The position numbers and the translations under genes are program-made. This document shows positions 34,306-45,112 of a DNA stretch of 64,000 nucleotides, piece after piece. The stretch comes from Conoideocrella luteorostrata (Eukaryota; Ascomycota; Sordariomycetes; Hypocreales; Clavicipitaceae), in the NCBI GenBank assembly GCA_032433595.1, contig JASWJB010000049.1:1-64000 (forward strand), given 5' to 3'. The notes under the pieces are model-generated. The model did no database searches. It was not told where the DNA came from and was given only the letters and a program-made list of their open reading frames with translations. Every line of letters starts with the position of its first letter. Positions within the stretch are counted from its first letter, which is position 1.

Positions 34306-35286
34306 ATGGGCAAACGGCAGGCGTCCAGCCTCGAATCATATGATAACGATGAGGTTCACGGGAGCAAAAGAAGGCATACCCATGCGATACCTCACACAAC
34401 GCCGTGGACCTCATCAGAAATCTCCGGCCTCCCACCCTTGCCGAAAATTCATGACGCAGAGCTTGAAAAAACCGTCTTTCGCCATCCTGGATTGAGCGAA
34501 TTTGGGCCAAGTTATGAACGACTCGAATGGCTAGGCGATGCCTATCTGGAACTGATATCAACCAGCCTCATCTTTCAGACATTTCAGTCAACGCCCTCGG
34601 GTAGATGCTCGCAGATCAGAGAGCAGTTGGTGCGCAACACCAATCTCTCTGGGTACTTTCGCGAGTACGGTCTCGACGCCAAAGCACAGCTTCCCGCCGA
34701 CGTGCATACTTTTCATGGCCGTGGCAAATCAAATGACAAGGACATTATCAAAATACAAGCCGACATGTTTGAAGCATATGTCGCAGCTGCCATCATCTCA
34801 GATCCCGTAAATGGCATGACCAACACGGTATCTTGGCTCAAGGCCTTGTTCGGCAGGACGATCAAACACCAAATCGTGGCATATGAGAAGACCCAAATGA
34901 CTACAAGACAGATTCAGACTACCCTTGCATCAGAAAGCGGTGTTGATGCAGATGATGCAAAGAAGACTGTCAAGAATCTCAACGCCAAAGACCAGCTACG
35001 CGCAGAGATAGGTGCGAAAGGCGTCGACATCCGATATGAGGATATGCCAGGGCCTCGCAAAGACAAGCACTCTGGCCTCCCTCTCTTTACAGTAGGGGTG
35101 TACCTGGATGGCTGGGGTGAGCAGGATAAGCTACTTGGGTACGGCACAGCTCTCGGGAAGAAGGAGGCTGGTCAGAAGGCCGCAATGAGGGCAATGGAGA
35201 ACAAGAAACTTATAAAGGTTTATCAGGCCAAAAAGGCTGCTTTTAAGGAGGACCAGAAACTAGACCCCGATGGCCTTTGTTCTTGA
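34306..35286 (+). CDS. Ribonuclease III (Rnt1-like) with dsRNA-binding domain
   Basis: A single-exon gene for 326 residues starting MGKRQASSLESYD. Residues 45-185 form an RNase III domain with the signature YERLEWLGDAYLEL (residues 70-83). The expected metal-binding acids are present with canonical spacing: Glu74, Asp78, Asp153 and Glu156 (the latter two in QADMFEAYVAA). A double-stranded RNA-binding domain follows at about 240-318, ending in GYGTALGKKEAGQKAAMRAM with the typical lysine-rich helix. The single catalytic domain plus one dsRBD matches Rnt1-type enzymes, which process rRNA and small-RNA precursors, and not Dicer. The mitoribosomal protein mL44-type of RNase III fold is less likely because the acids are intact. 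A longer frame upstream is ignored because its leader sequence is CT-biased. Confidence 0.88.
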   Translation: MGKRQASSLESYDNDEVHGSKRRHTHAIPHTTPWTSSEISGLPPLPKIHDAELEKTVFRHPGLSEFGPSYERLEWLGDAYLELISTSLIFQTFQSTPSGRCSQIREQLVRNTNLSGYFREYGLDAKAQLPADVHTFHGRGKSNDKDIIKIQADMFEAYVAAAIISDPVNGMTNTVSWLKALFGRTIKHQIVAYEKTQMTTRQIQTTLASESGVDADDAKKTVKNLNAKDQLRAEIGAKGVDIRYEDMPGPRKDKHSGLPLFTVGVYLDGWGEQDKLLGYGTALGKKEAGQKAAMRAMENKKLIKVYQAKKAAFKEDQKLDPDGLCS

Positions 35287-36261
35287 CTCATGGCGCAACA
35301 GTCCTGTCACATTTAATAATTCTGCTTCTTCAGATACCCCATGAAGTCACACAGAATGACTTTCATTTCACCAATCTACGTAGAGAATACTGTCACACCA
35401 AAAAGAAAAAAAAAAAAAGTCCAGCGAGCAGAACGAGCATAGACACTAGAGGTCGCACACGTGACAGATTCTGCTATGAAGTATGCAACATCTACCAAGA
35501 GTATATTGTACTAAGGACGGCATGTTGGCGACGACATCGTCACTGATTAAACCTTTCTATTATTGTTTCCAATCACAGGGCAATGAGCAATCCAGGTAAA
35601 TTTGCAACTGAGTATAGTATTGTAGTAAGTAAGCGTATTGGCCTCTTGTGAAACTTTCCTCCCTTTACTCGGGACTCTCAGCGCTACAACGTTGAAGCAA
35701 CGGAGCGGGCTAATTTGGGAACGGGCGGCACCGAATTGGGGCGAGTAGGTACTTTAGCCCGAAGCCATATGCCTCGGCGAGCAACACTTGGTGTCGTGCG
35801 TGCCTGACGCTCATACTCATGTGCTTACGCTAGCCACCCCACCCGCCTCACAGCGCGCACCCAGGGCCTCGGTACGCCTATCCGTCATTCCTGGTGGACG
35901 GAATCCGGGCGAAAGAAACCGTCATCCGCATCATTTTACATTCGCGATTGACGTCCTGCACTCCATTTTCTTCGCACTCTAGTCACACGGCCTGTCAAGA
36001 AAGCGTCCACCTACCGATCGCGGCCCGAAGAAACTCGGATCGGCCAGCTGTGTGATATTACTCTCTGCCTGGTCCAAGATACGCCGAACCACCAATCCGC
36101 TGTATCGGGGTCCACAGCGCGCCTCCTGATCAAACTCGCATTGTCAAATTATACAACCGATATCTGCCCTCTGATTCCCACACAGAACTCTTGGAAGCAA
36201 GGAAAGTGAATACACACGTCAGAGGCAACTAGGTGCGGCATCTGCTGCGCCTATCTTCAAT
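35287..36261. other. Intergenic, promoter of the Atg37-like gene
   Basis: No gene is seen. It includes an A-run near 35407-35418 and GC-richer DNA from 35.7 kb to the ATG at 36262. Confidence 0.55.
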
Positions 36262-37292
36262 ATGGCTGACTCCGTGGGTATGTGGAATTCCCTTATCAGA
36301 TTATCCCTTACCTCTGTCAGCAATGCTCACATATTCCCCTCATTGCAGATCGAGTCTTCGTCCATGCCTTAAACACAGTCAAAAAAATACCCAAGACGGG
36401 CGCCTCACGGCCGCCGCCATCAGACCGGCTGCGCCTCTATGGCCTGTATAAACAAGCAATGGAGGGAGATGTTGATGGGGTCATGGAGCAACCTACAGCA
36501 GGGCCGTTCCTTACAGCAGAGGAACTTCATAGAGAAAGGGACAAGTGGGACGCGTGGAATGCGCAAAAGGGCCTGAGCCGCACGGAGGCCAAGCGAAGAT
36601 ACGTCGAGACACTCATCGAAACCATGTACCGATATGCAAACACAACGTGCGTTACACCATGCAAGCCAGCCCAACCCCGGCCCAGGCCTAGGCTTCTCTA
36701 TCATGTGGTTTCCACTTTGCTAACAGAACACCATAGTGACGCCATCGAGCTCGTTACCGAACTCGAGTTCGTCTGGAATCAAATCAAACACAACAACACC
36801 CCGAGCTCCACAGATTCCTCTCCAAAAGCGGCCGGCTCGAGCAAAGCGCCTCGTCAATTCCAACAACCACTCAGCGGCAGCGAAGGTCCCATGAAGATTT
36901 TAAGCCCCATGAGCGAACAGGACGAGGCGGAACTAAGATCGCAGAGACTGATGGATCTCGATGATGCGGCGGAGGAAAGCAGGGACCAAAAGTCGACTCG
37001 GTGGCAGAAGAAGGTTGAGCGAGCTGTCACTAAGCTGTCAGCGGAAGTGGCAGCCTTGCGAGAGCAAATAACCACAGGGAGGGAGTGGCGGTCGAAGAAA
37101 GACCGCAGCTTTCCTGCTTGGTTCGGCTGGATTCTCTGGGTGCTGCTGAAGCATCTGGTGGTGGACTGCGTCATGCTTGCGATCGTGTTGATATGGATGC
37201 GGCGACGCAAGGACCGGCGGCTCGAGGACTTGGTCCGGACAGCCATGAAGCTTGTTAGAGAATATGCGCGAAAGGTCCTGCCATCTAGGTGA
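36262..37292 (+). CDS. ATG37: Acyl-CoA-binding membrane protein, Atg37/ACBD5-like
   Basis: Three exons (36262-36277, 36349-36646, 36737-37292) give 289 residues. Exon 1 is 16 nt (MADSV plus one base). Residues 1-105 form an acyl-CoA-binding fold: VHALNTVKKIPKTG, then PPPSDRLRLYGLYKQAMEGD and KWDAWNAQKGLSRTEAKRRY. A disordered Ser/Pro linker and a short coiled coil (VERAVTKLSAEVAALREQ) precede a single C-terminal transmembrane helix at about 231-259 (WILWVLLKHLVVDCVMLAIV) with a basic tail. This architecture is that of Atg37/ACBD5, a peroxisomal tail-anchored protein in pexophagy and membrane contacts. The second intron (90 nt) has no in-frame stop, so retention would add 30 residues; its CTAAC branch site and the join YRYANTT-DAIELVTELE favour splicing. 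Confidence 0.85.
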
Positions 37293-38175
37293 AGAGCCAA
37301 TCCCAAGCTTTTAATGACGATATGCAGCGAATTTCACTAGATTCCATCCCGCCTCAGCAAGTTACTTTTCTCCTAGACACAAAATCTCGCCCTAAAAGCA
37401 GCCACAACGATTCTTGGCGCACAGTGCCGAGCATCCAGCTAGATGCTGCGCGGGCTTGCAACATTCGCTTCCCGGCAGTGCGAGCCACATACATTCACTT
37501 CTATTGGTGTTTGCCAGCCTCCAGACAGTGCTCGAGACTACAACTACGGCCGGCTTTCAGCATATCGAAACGAGAAAAGGAACACTGCCACACCGCCGCG
37601 AGGAGCTACTGCGCCGCTCGAAGTATCGTTGATCGCGCAAGGCAAGCCCTCGCATTAATGAAGAACTCAAGGGCCCCCTTTGTATTTCAAGTAGCATATT
37701 TACATGTCTTGCCATATGTGAGGATAGTTTAGCAGACACCGATCGTCACACAACCACAACCAGCGACTTGCCCACGCTTGGTATTAGGATCTGCATAGAT
37801 GTAAATATACGTGCGTGCGCACGAATTAATACGTACCTGAACATGAGGGCATTCATGACCTGCATCGTACAGACCGTGCTCTGCACTGCAGCTATTCTCC
37901 GCATGTAGTCGATTCGAAGGCGTTGGTAGTTACTGGCGACGCAAACAATGGTAGTGCAATAGCTCCCCTCATTCTTGTCATACACTCCCCACCGCACTCC
38001 ACCTCTCTTCTCGTGAGGCCTTGCAGCTTTCGAAATCGGTCAAAAACCGCTGCGTCGCGATCACAACCTCCACCACCACCACTGGTGCATTATCAGAGCA
38101 AACACTTTCAACCGTTCCAGCCACCATCGCCTTATCGTGGACCCTCATCAATATTCGTCCACCAAGTCCTACCAA
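37293..38175. other. Intergenic, leader of the Pro/Gln-rich protein gene
   Basis: No independent gene is supported. The frame of the downstream protein is open back to a TGA at 38014 but has no ATG in that stretch, so a spliced upstream exon is possible. A candidate acceptor TTGCAG lies at about 38021-38026. Confidence 0.45.
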
Positions 38176-38961
38176 ATGCCACAAACCATTCCTCTACCAC
38201 AACCACAATCACAACCACAATCACAACCACAACCACAGCCTCAACCTGAACCTCAACCTGAACCTCAACATCAAGTCCAAGCCCAAGCCAGCCAACCACC
38301 TCATCCTGAAGCCTCACACAAATCATTCCGACCACCCACTCCCCCACGGCCAAGCACAGCACCCCCTCCGCAGCCTCAACATCCAGCCTCCCAGCCCGAC
38401 GAAATCCCCGCCCTCACATCCATCCACCCAGCCATATACGTCCCCATCCCCGAGGGATTCTTCACATTCCAGCCGCCCTCCTCACCAGCGGAGCACCACG
38501 CAGCCGCCATCACAGCAATCGACTCCCACGCCCAGTCAGTCAAAGCGAACATCCGCGCGCTCACAAAGCAGGAATGCGTACGTATCACCCGCCTGGCCGC
38601 CCACCATGAAGCCGTCTACCTAGCGCAAAATCCAAACCCCTTACCCACCGAGGCCTCATCGAAGGGAAGATTAAGCTCCGAGGATAAGAGGAGCATGATT
38701 GCTAATTTAGAGGCGCCGAAGGAGGCAAATCTGGGGAAGTCACTGCCAAGTCTTCCTGACTTCAAGGCATGGTCGGCGGCGACGCCGGAGGAATGGGGAG
38801 AGAGAGAGGTCTTGGCTACCGTGTCGAGGACTATGCATGAGCTAACAGGGTATGATGAACATGTTAGGAGAACGAAGGTGGTTCATGAAGAGGCTTTGAA
38901 GAGAGAGGCGTGGACGGCGACGGAAGATCAAGTAATGGAGGATGTGGACGATGTGGTTTAG
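38176..38961 (+). CDS. Uncharacterised Pro/Gln-rich protein
   Basis: From the first in-frame ATG the product is 261 residues; the start is uncertain because the frame stays open upstream without an ATG. The N-terminus is a low-complexity Pro-Gln-Ser-Glu repeat encoded by a CAACCACAATCA-type hexamer array (about 38200-38270), then Pro/Ser/Thr-rich sequence to about residue 75. Residues 75-261 look like a folded, mostly helical part: IHPAIYVPIPEGFFTFQ, SHAQSVKANIRALTKQECVR, ITRLAAHHEAVYLAQ, LPSLPDFKAWSAATPEEWGE and an acidic end. The codon bias matches neighbours and the helical part keeps one frame, so I believe it is a gene, but I recognise no family. It converges with the complex I gene, 264 bp apart. 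Confidence 0.6.
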   Translation: MPQTIPLPQPQSQPQSQPQPQPQPEPQPEPQHQVQAQASQPPHPEASHKSFRPPTPPRPSTAPPPQPQHPASQPDEIPALTSIHPAIYVPIPEGFFTFQPPSSPAEHHAAAITAIDSHAQSVKANIRALTKQECVRITRLAAHHEAVYLAQNPNPLPTEASSKGRLSSEDKRSMIANLEAPKEANLGKSLPSLPDFKAWSAATPEEWGEREVLATVSRTMHELTGYDEHVRRTKVVHEEALKREAWTATEDQVMEDVDDVV

Positions 38962-39225
38962 GTTTAGCCATGTTTGTTATAAGCGGTGCTGCCGGGACCA
39001 GCAAAAAGTGGCACTTGGTGAAAAGGATTATATACACTTAAGGAAGGCTTATTATATCATATGGGAGAGTCACATATTATACACGACTGAGTCTGATATG
39101 GCAAAATTATTTACCTCCCTACCTCGCCTCCACTTCTAGTCACACCATCATATATGTACAAATGATATCTCCCCGAAACAGCAACAAAGGGAATCTTTTA
39201 TTTTGGTACAGCCGTTAGAGTCTTA

Positions 39226-41756
39226 TTACGCTCCGTAAGCAACCTGGCCCATCGGCCTGTCCTCCTCCATCCCAGGGGCCATCAGGTTTGTCCTAGAATC
39301 ACCAGTAGCCTTGGCTACTGAGCAGCGTGCCATAGTTGGTGAACTAAAAACAGTTAGTAAGAAGAAATGATGAATGTCAACATGGAGGGAGAAACGTACC
39401 TTCTGGAAATAACATCTGTGAAATAAAAGTTGTCGATGACCTTACTCAACGGTCCTCCTGTAGCCTTTGATCCCTTGTTCTGATCCACCAGTTGAACCTT
39501 GCTCAATTGTCTGAGAGCCACGGGCTCGACCACATCGTACGCCGCCAGGGCAGGAGAAATCTCAGCCATGCGGTCACGAACGGCGGCAAGGTCATCATAC
39601 GGCAGAGAAACGCCCAAAAATTCACTTGCCGCACGAAGTATCTTCCAGTCAGTGCGGGAAGCACCAGGCAGTGAAGTGGCGGCACGAGTCGTCTGAACAC
39701 GACCTTCGGTATTGATATAAGTTCCAGCCTTCTCGGTGTAAGCAGCACCAGGCAGGACAATGTCGGCAATTTGAGCGCCACGGTCACCATGATGGCCTTG
39801 ATAGACGACAAATGCATCCTTGGGGATATCGGCTTCGTTGAACTCGTCAGCACCAAGAAGCCAGACGAATTTAGGCTTAGTCTGGGCAGCCTGTGTAGAG
39901 GGAGTGGTGAAGCCAACTTCAAAAGCACCAGCTCGTGAAGCTTCCCTCTGGAGGACATTGTATCCGTCCCACTCGGAGGTCATGAAGTTTGCTGCGTTCT
40001 TCTCGACAAAGGCACCAACGGTCTCATAGTAAGCTTTTGCATCAGCGTGATCGGTAACACCTGATCCTACAATAATCATAGGTCTCTGGGCGGCTTGAAG
40101 CTTCTTGCCGAAGGGCCCAGTGAGCGCCTTCTTCAAAGCAGTGTGGTCAGCGCCAAGGTGCTCAAACTCAAAGGTGGAGTCCCAAGTCTCGCCAACCACT
40201 CCAACCTCGAGATCGGATCGGAGCCATTGCTTGCGTATACGGGCGTTCAGGACGGCGGCCTCATGTCTAGGGTTGCTACCAACGATCAAAATGCAGTCAG
40301 CCTCCTCAACGCCCCAGATTCGAGAGTTGAACAGGTAATTCGATCGGACGTCAACACCATGGGCAATAGGTTGACTGCCGGTAGGAGTATCGAGGGCAAG
40401 ATTCTCCGACCCAAGCTTGTTTGCCATATCTTTGGCAACAACAAGAGACTCAACCTCAGTTAGAGCACCAGAAATGATCTTGAACTCATCGCCCTTAGGC
40501 TTCTTGGATTCCCAAGCCTTAGCAACCTCGGTGAGCGCCTCCTCCCAATCAGCAGGCTCAAACTTGCCATCACGGCGGACCAAAGGCATGGTCAATCGCT
40601 GGGTCTTGAGACCGTCACAAGCGAAACGAGTTTTGTCGTTGATCCATTCCTCATTTACATCATCGTTGAGACGGGGCAGAACACGCATGACCTCAAGACC
40701 ACGAGAGTCAACCCGAATGTTCGAGCCAAGCCCGTCAAGGACATCAATAGACTCGGTGTGCTTCAGCTCCCACGGACGAGCTCGGAAAGCATATGGCTTA
40801 GAGGTCAAAGCACCAACGGGGCAGAGATCGATCACGTTTCCAGACAATTCGGAGTCCAGGTTCTTCTCAAGGTAGGTGCCAATCTGAAGATCGTTCCCAC
40901 GGCCGGTGGAGCCGAGCTCGGGGGCACCGGCAATGTCGTTGGCAAATCGAACGCATCGTGTGCAGTGAATGCATCGGTTCATCGAAGTTTTGATCAAGGG
41001 TCCAATGTTCTTGTCCTCGACTGCACGTTTGCCGCCAATTTCGTGGAATCGGCCACGGTCGGCTCCGTATCGCATAGATTGGTCTTGGAGATCACACTCT
41101 CCTCCCTGATCGCAGATGGGGCAGTCAAGAGGATGGTTGGCAAGCAGAAATTCCATAACACCCTCGCGAGCTTTGTGTGTGATGGCCGAGTTGGTCTTGA
41201 CCACCATGCCAGGCTGTACCGGCCAGGCGCAAGAGGCAACGGGCTTAGGGGCCTTTTCTACCTCGACGAGGCACATTCGGCAGTTTCCGGCAATCATGAG
41301 TTTTCTAGACTATCTGTTAGGTTCGGTTCGCGGTTCGACAGCAGTATCAAAGAGGCTTTCGTACTCATGGTAGCAATATCTGTGAGCTTGTTAGTCCCGC
41401 GTCTTGGGAAAATGTTTTGTCATGTGAGGTCATGCTCTATTCACCTTGGGATAGTAACACCTGCTTTCTCGCAAGCTTGGATAAGGGCAGAGCCAGCTGC
41501 AATTGAGGGTTAGTAACAATTTGGGGCCAACTCCTACTTCAATATTGCTTATTCGCACCTTCAATCGAAACCTTCTTCCCATCTACAATTATGTTAGCAC
41601 ATGTCTGTCCCCCAATGGCAAGGAACACAAAAGCTGCTCACCAACTGTCAGCTCAACCTCCGCCTGACGTCTAGGAGTTGTCGCGAAGGCCCGCGAGGCG
41701 TTGGCAGTCCGTCTGCCTGTCCGCCAAGCCGAACGTGCCAGAGACTGTCGGAGCAT
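39226..41756 (-). CDS. nuo78: NADH:ubiquinone oxidoreductase 78-kDa subunit (complex I, NDUFS1/nuo78)
   Basis: Six exons (41756-41642, 41582-41559, 41496-41445, 41379-41365, 41304-39400, 39343-39226) give 742 residues, near the family size. The presequence is MLRQSLARSAWRTGRRT, typical of mitochondrial import. The N-terminal iron-sulphur ligands are intact: RYCYHEKLMIAGNCRMC and SCAWP for a [2Fe-2S] centre, HPLDCPICDQGGECD and then MNRCIHCTRCVRF with LCPVGAL for [4Fe-4S] centres. The molybdopterin-oxidoreductase-like region follows without the cofactor function. The subunit carries electrons from NADH in the matrix arm of complex I. Exons 2 and 4 are only 24 and 15 nt. Reading through intron 4 hits TAG after about 17 codons, so it must be spliced. 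The last exon supplies SPTMARCSVAKATGDSRTNL and ends QVAYGA. Confidence 0.95.
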
Positions 41757-42311
41757 CGTGTCGCCTTGACGGAAGAAAGGGTATGGGCGATACAAGACGG
41801 TTGCAGCGGGATAAAGGCTCAGCCGTTGACGTCTGGAAGAGAACTGGCCAAGCCGAAGCCATTAGGAATGGTCCACCAAAACAGGCGATTAATTTACAAT
41901 CATGCTGATTGGCTGGTGGAGGGCTCTGCCTGTGTGCCTGAGGCCACAATCCACTTCGGTGCCCACCATAAGCCTCTCCAGAAATTTGCAGATCTTCGGA
42001 GCTTCTTTTTCTTCTTCTTACTAAATTAAAATTGTACACGGGCACATTTTATTGTAGGTGGGCTCGAGCTTCGCGTTTGCGTCAGCAGGCATGTTGCACT
42101 CAGTCGAGTCTTCCTCTATCTTGTGCTCAAGAGAAATATTTTTACGCCGATTATGGAAGCATGGGAGAGAGTTAATCTCAATGAGCGTTGCCTCTTACCG
42201 CCGGTCGTTACATGTCAATGAAAAATCACCACGATTGTAGACTATTGTAGACTTGAACGCGTTATTTGGACGTTGTATTTCTTGTCATTTGCATCGGGCA
42301 GGACAGTCCGT
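41757..42311. other. Short intergenic region, promoter of the complex I gene
   Basis: The 555 bp between the complex I start and the 3' end of the SelO gene. A CT/GA-biased patch lies at about 42004-42016. No gene is seen. Confidence 0.6.
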
Positions 42312-44319
42312 TTACGAGCTGCAGCTGCATTGCATGGCTCGCTCCAGTCGCGGAACATCGCCAACCCATCTTTTTTCCTCATTGGCATCACCATTGTATG
42401 TAACGCCACCAAATGTCTTGCCGTCCCATTCATCCTCAAATGGATTGAGGGCCATGTGCATAACGCGATTTAGCACATCACGTTCACCTTCCTTCTCTAC
42501 TCGCCGAATCAACTCATCCAGGACCCAGCCTCTTGGTACAAAATTCGGATTGACTTGCTTCATAGTTCGGATTCTCGCTTCGTCCGTTTCGCCGTCTTCC
42601 TTCCAGTCTTCTGCAACACGAACGTGCCACTTCTCTAACCACGTAGCCAGCCGTTCTCGAGCTTCAGTCTCCCCGACAACTCCCTCTTTATGGAAGAAAA
42701 CGGCGGCCGTTTCTTTTCGAGCTTCATGCGTAGACACCTCTGCCAGCCTAATATTGCTGAGTCGGCGGAAGAAATGGTTGAAATCAAGTTCAAATGCTTC
42801 CAATGTATCGAGAGCAGAACTGAACAACTCATCAAAGTCTGTCGACTTGAGTTGGCGTAGGCCTAGTCTGGCGGTCATCAATCTTTTGTACTCCGCCAAG
42901 AATGTCTCCTTGAACTCATCGCCCGTTTGCATAATGAGTTTCTCGGCTCGCGCAATAATCTCATCTTGTTGGTCTTCCTTCACGCCCTCCGATATGAAAG
43001 TGGGATCGTCGACAAGACCAGCAGCACCCATCAGTTCTCCTATGGCTTCTCCGAAGCGAACAAGATTCCACCAAATAATGGTAGGTTGATTTTTGTAACT
43101 ATATCGCAGCATGTGATCGTCGTGATTTGGAGTGTAGGACGGGTCAAAGTTGTCCATGAAAGCAAAGGGGCCAAAATCTATTGACAGACCATACACTGAT
43201 GTGTTGTCCGTATTCTGTCACAACCGTCAGCATTGTTCAGGTTTGTTCAGGAATCATGCGACTTACCAAAACACCATTCATGAAACCGTATGCCTGCCAT
43301 GCAGCAACTGTTTTAGCACTGCGACGGGCAATTTCCCGGTAAAGTCTCGTAAATCTGTTCTCGGCTGCCTCACTCGTGCCCTGCAGGTCCCTTGCTGCCA
43401 CGCCGCGCTTAGGAGATGCCGACTCGTTAGGCTTTTCGGGGTTTTCCAATCTTGCGGGTAGATTCTCCCAGCCGCCAAAGAGATCTTCCGCGATATAAGT
43501 GGCCAGTTTTCTGATTAAATCGCGATCTTGTCTGGCGCGGAGAATGTCAAAATTACCCAATCTCAGCCAAGACTCTGCGAACCGCAGCACAATAGCACCT
43601 GGTTCCATTGTCTCGCGCATGACTTTGGAATGAGGCAGGAGTGTAAGTGACAAGGCTCGAGTAGTCGGGATTCTAAGGGCGTTTAGAGCCTCAGACACCA
43701 CAAATTCTCGAATGCTTGATCTTAGCACAGCCTTTCCATCAGCGAATCGAGAGTATGGTGTGAGGCCAGCGCCTTTGAGTTGTAACTCATACTGCTTCCC
43801 ACTCGCCGGATTCTTCGTCTCGAAGAGCGATATTGCTCGACCATCGCCAAGCTGGCCAGCCCACTGACCAAACTGAAACCCTCCATAGCATTGGGCCCAT
43901 GGGTATCCGCCAGCGAGTTTCTCTTCATCCCAGCCATACAACTTATTTCCAGCGACAAGCTGGCGAAAATCGGCTGTATTTTCCTCCCCGGCCTTGATGC
44001 CCAAGTCTCGAAGCGCCGCTGGGCTCACGGCCAGCAGTTCTGGGTCTTTCTGCTCCTCCGGACGGACCCAGGTAAAGAGAGCATTCCGCACTTGTCTGGG
44101 GCCAATCCGGTCACGGGGAGTTTTGTGCGAATCGGCCGGCGTCGGGTACTCGGCGTCTAGGGGCAGTGCTTCGGTAAAGCGCCATGATTTGGGCAAGTCT
44201 TGTAGTGTTGCGCCTTGATAAAGAGCGCCGGATGTGGCTGTGGAGTGGTTGGCGGCCATGTTGAAAGGAGCTCTGAGTCGCAGCGCAGCAGATCTCTGGA
44301 GACCTGCGCGGAATAGCAT
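42312..44319 (-). CDS. FMP40: SelO/FMP40-type protein AMPylase (pseudokinase fold), cysteine form
   Basis: Two exons (44319-43267, 43214-42312) encode 651 residues. The chosen ATG begins MLFRAGLQRSAALRLRAPF, a probable mitochondrial presequence; the frame opens one codon earlier with TTG. SelO hallmarks include GGYPWAQCYGGFQFGQWAGQLGDGRA, here in segments, then GKQYELQLKGAGLTPYSR and the active-site block with Asp354, Asn355 (NTDN) and Asp364 (DFGPFAF). The spacing equals that of bacterial SelO (D252, N253, D262). SelO transfers AMP to Ser/Thr/Tyr of target proteins and protects against oxidative stress in mitochondria. The protein ends QCSCSS: the third residue from the end is Cys649, the position of selenocysteine in animal SelO. 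The splice falls in GFMNGVL-NTDNTS, directly at the active site. Confidence 0.92.
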
Positions 44320-45112
44320 CAAAGGCAGTGTAATTGTACTGCTGACCTTTTCAATGGCGCATAAATCCCGGATCGAGCTCGCAACGTGTTATTGTCGGCT
44401 TGGAGGCATATTTTGAGCCAATTTTGCAGCACTGCTTGGTGGCGAATGCTGGACTGCCCTGCCCGTACATACCCGCAACTGACGTCAATTCCGGTGAATC
44501 AAAGGCGGGCGAACGGGCCCGTTGATGGACAAACACGCAGCGCCATCCGAACCCAAACTGCGGTCGCTGCTATGACTGATCGTACAGCTAGGCGTGCCTA
44601 TGCCAACATATGCACCAAATGATGATTTTTTAAAATTTATTTTCACTTACTCATATTCCAGTTTGACCTATATGTAGAGCAGTTGCACGGTTGTCAGCTA
44701 GTTAGTCAGTTCCTCTGTATTCCATACCTCGTGCTCGGTACGGAGTACATGTAGGCGCGCGATAGCGCTTATTTACCCTATGCCTTGTTACGCTGCAATT
44801 GATTCAATCATACATTTATGTTGTGCTGACATGCATAATTCTCCTGCGACTCACTCTTTGTGAAACTTGTTTTGACCGTGTTTCTAGAGTGCTAATTGAA
44901 ACGGCGACGATCAAATGAAATTCACCATGCGAAGATTGTATTAGTAATCCATCCTACGATGGCACCAGATATCCAGAAATGGCGTCTTCTATATACTCGG
45001 GGCCACTCCATATTTGGGGAGATGTTTGTCGTCGCCTCTCCTTCTTCCCAAAATTCTGACTCTTCAAACGGAAACAGCTTAGGCAATAGAGCTCACGAAC
45101 ATATTTTCAGAA
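44320..45112. other. Divergent promoter region, SelO and aldo-keto reductase genes
   Basis: The 793 bp shared upstream region of two divergent redox-linked genes. It holds an exact TACGGAGTA at 44739-44747 in the middle. No gene is seen. Confidence 0.55.

Noticed and set aside
24911..41756. Functional clustering of mitochondrial genes (PTC5-like, mS33, complex I 78 kDa)
   Set aside because: They are interspersed with unrelated genes and belong to different processes. Coincidence is the simpler reading.
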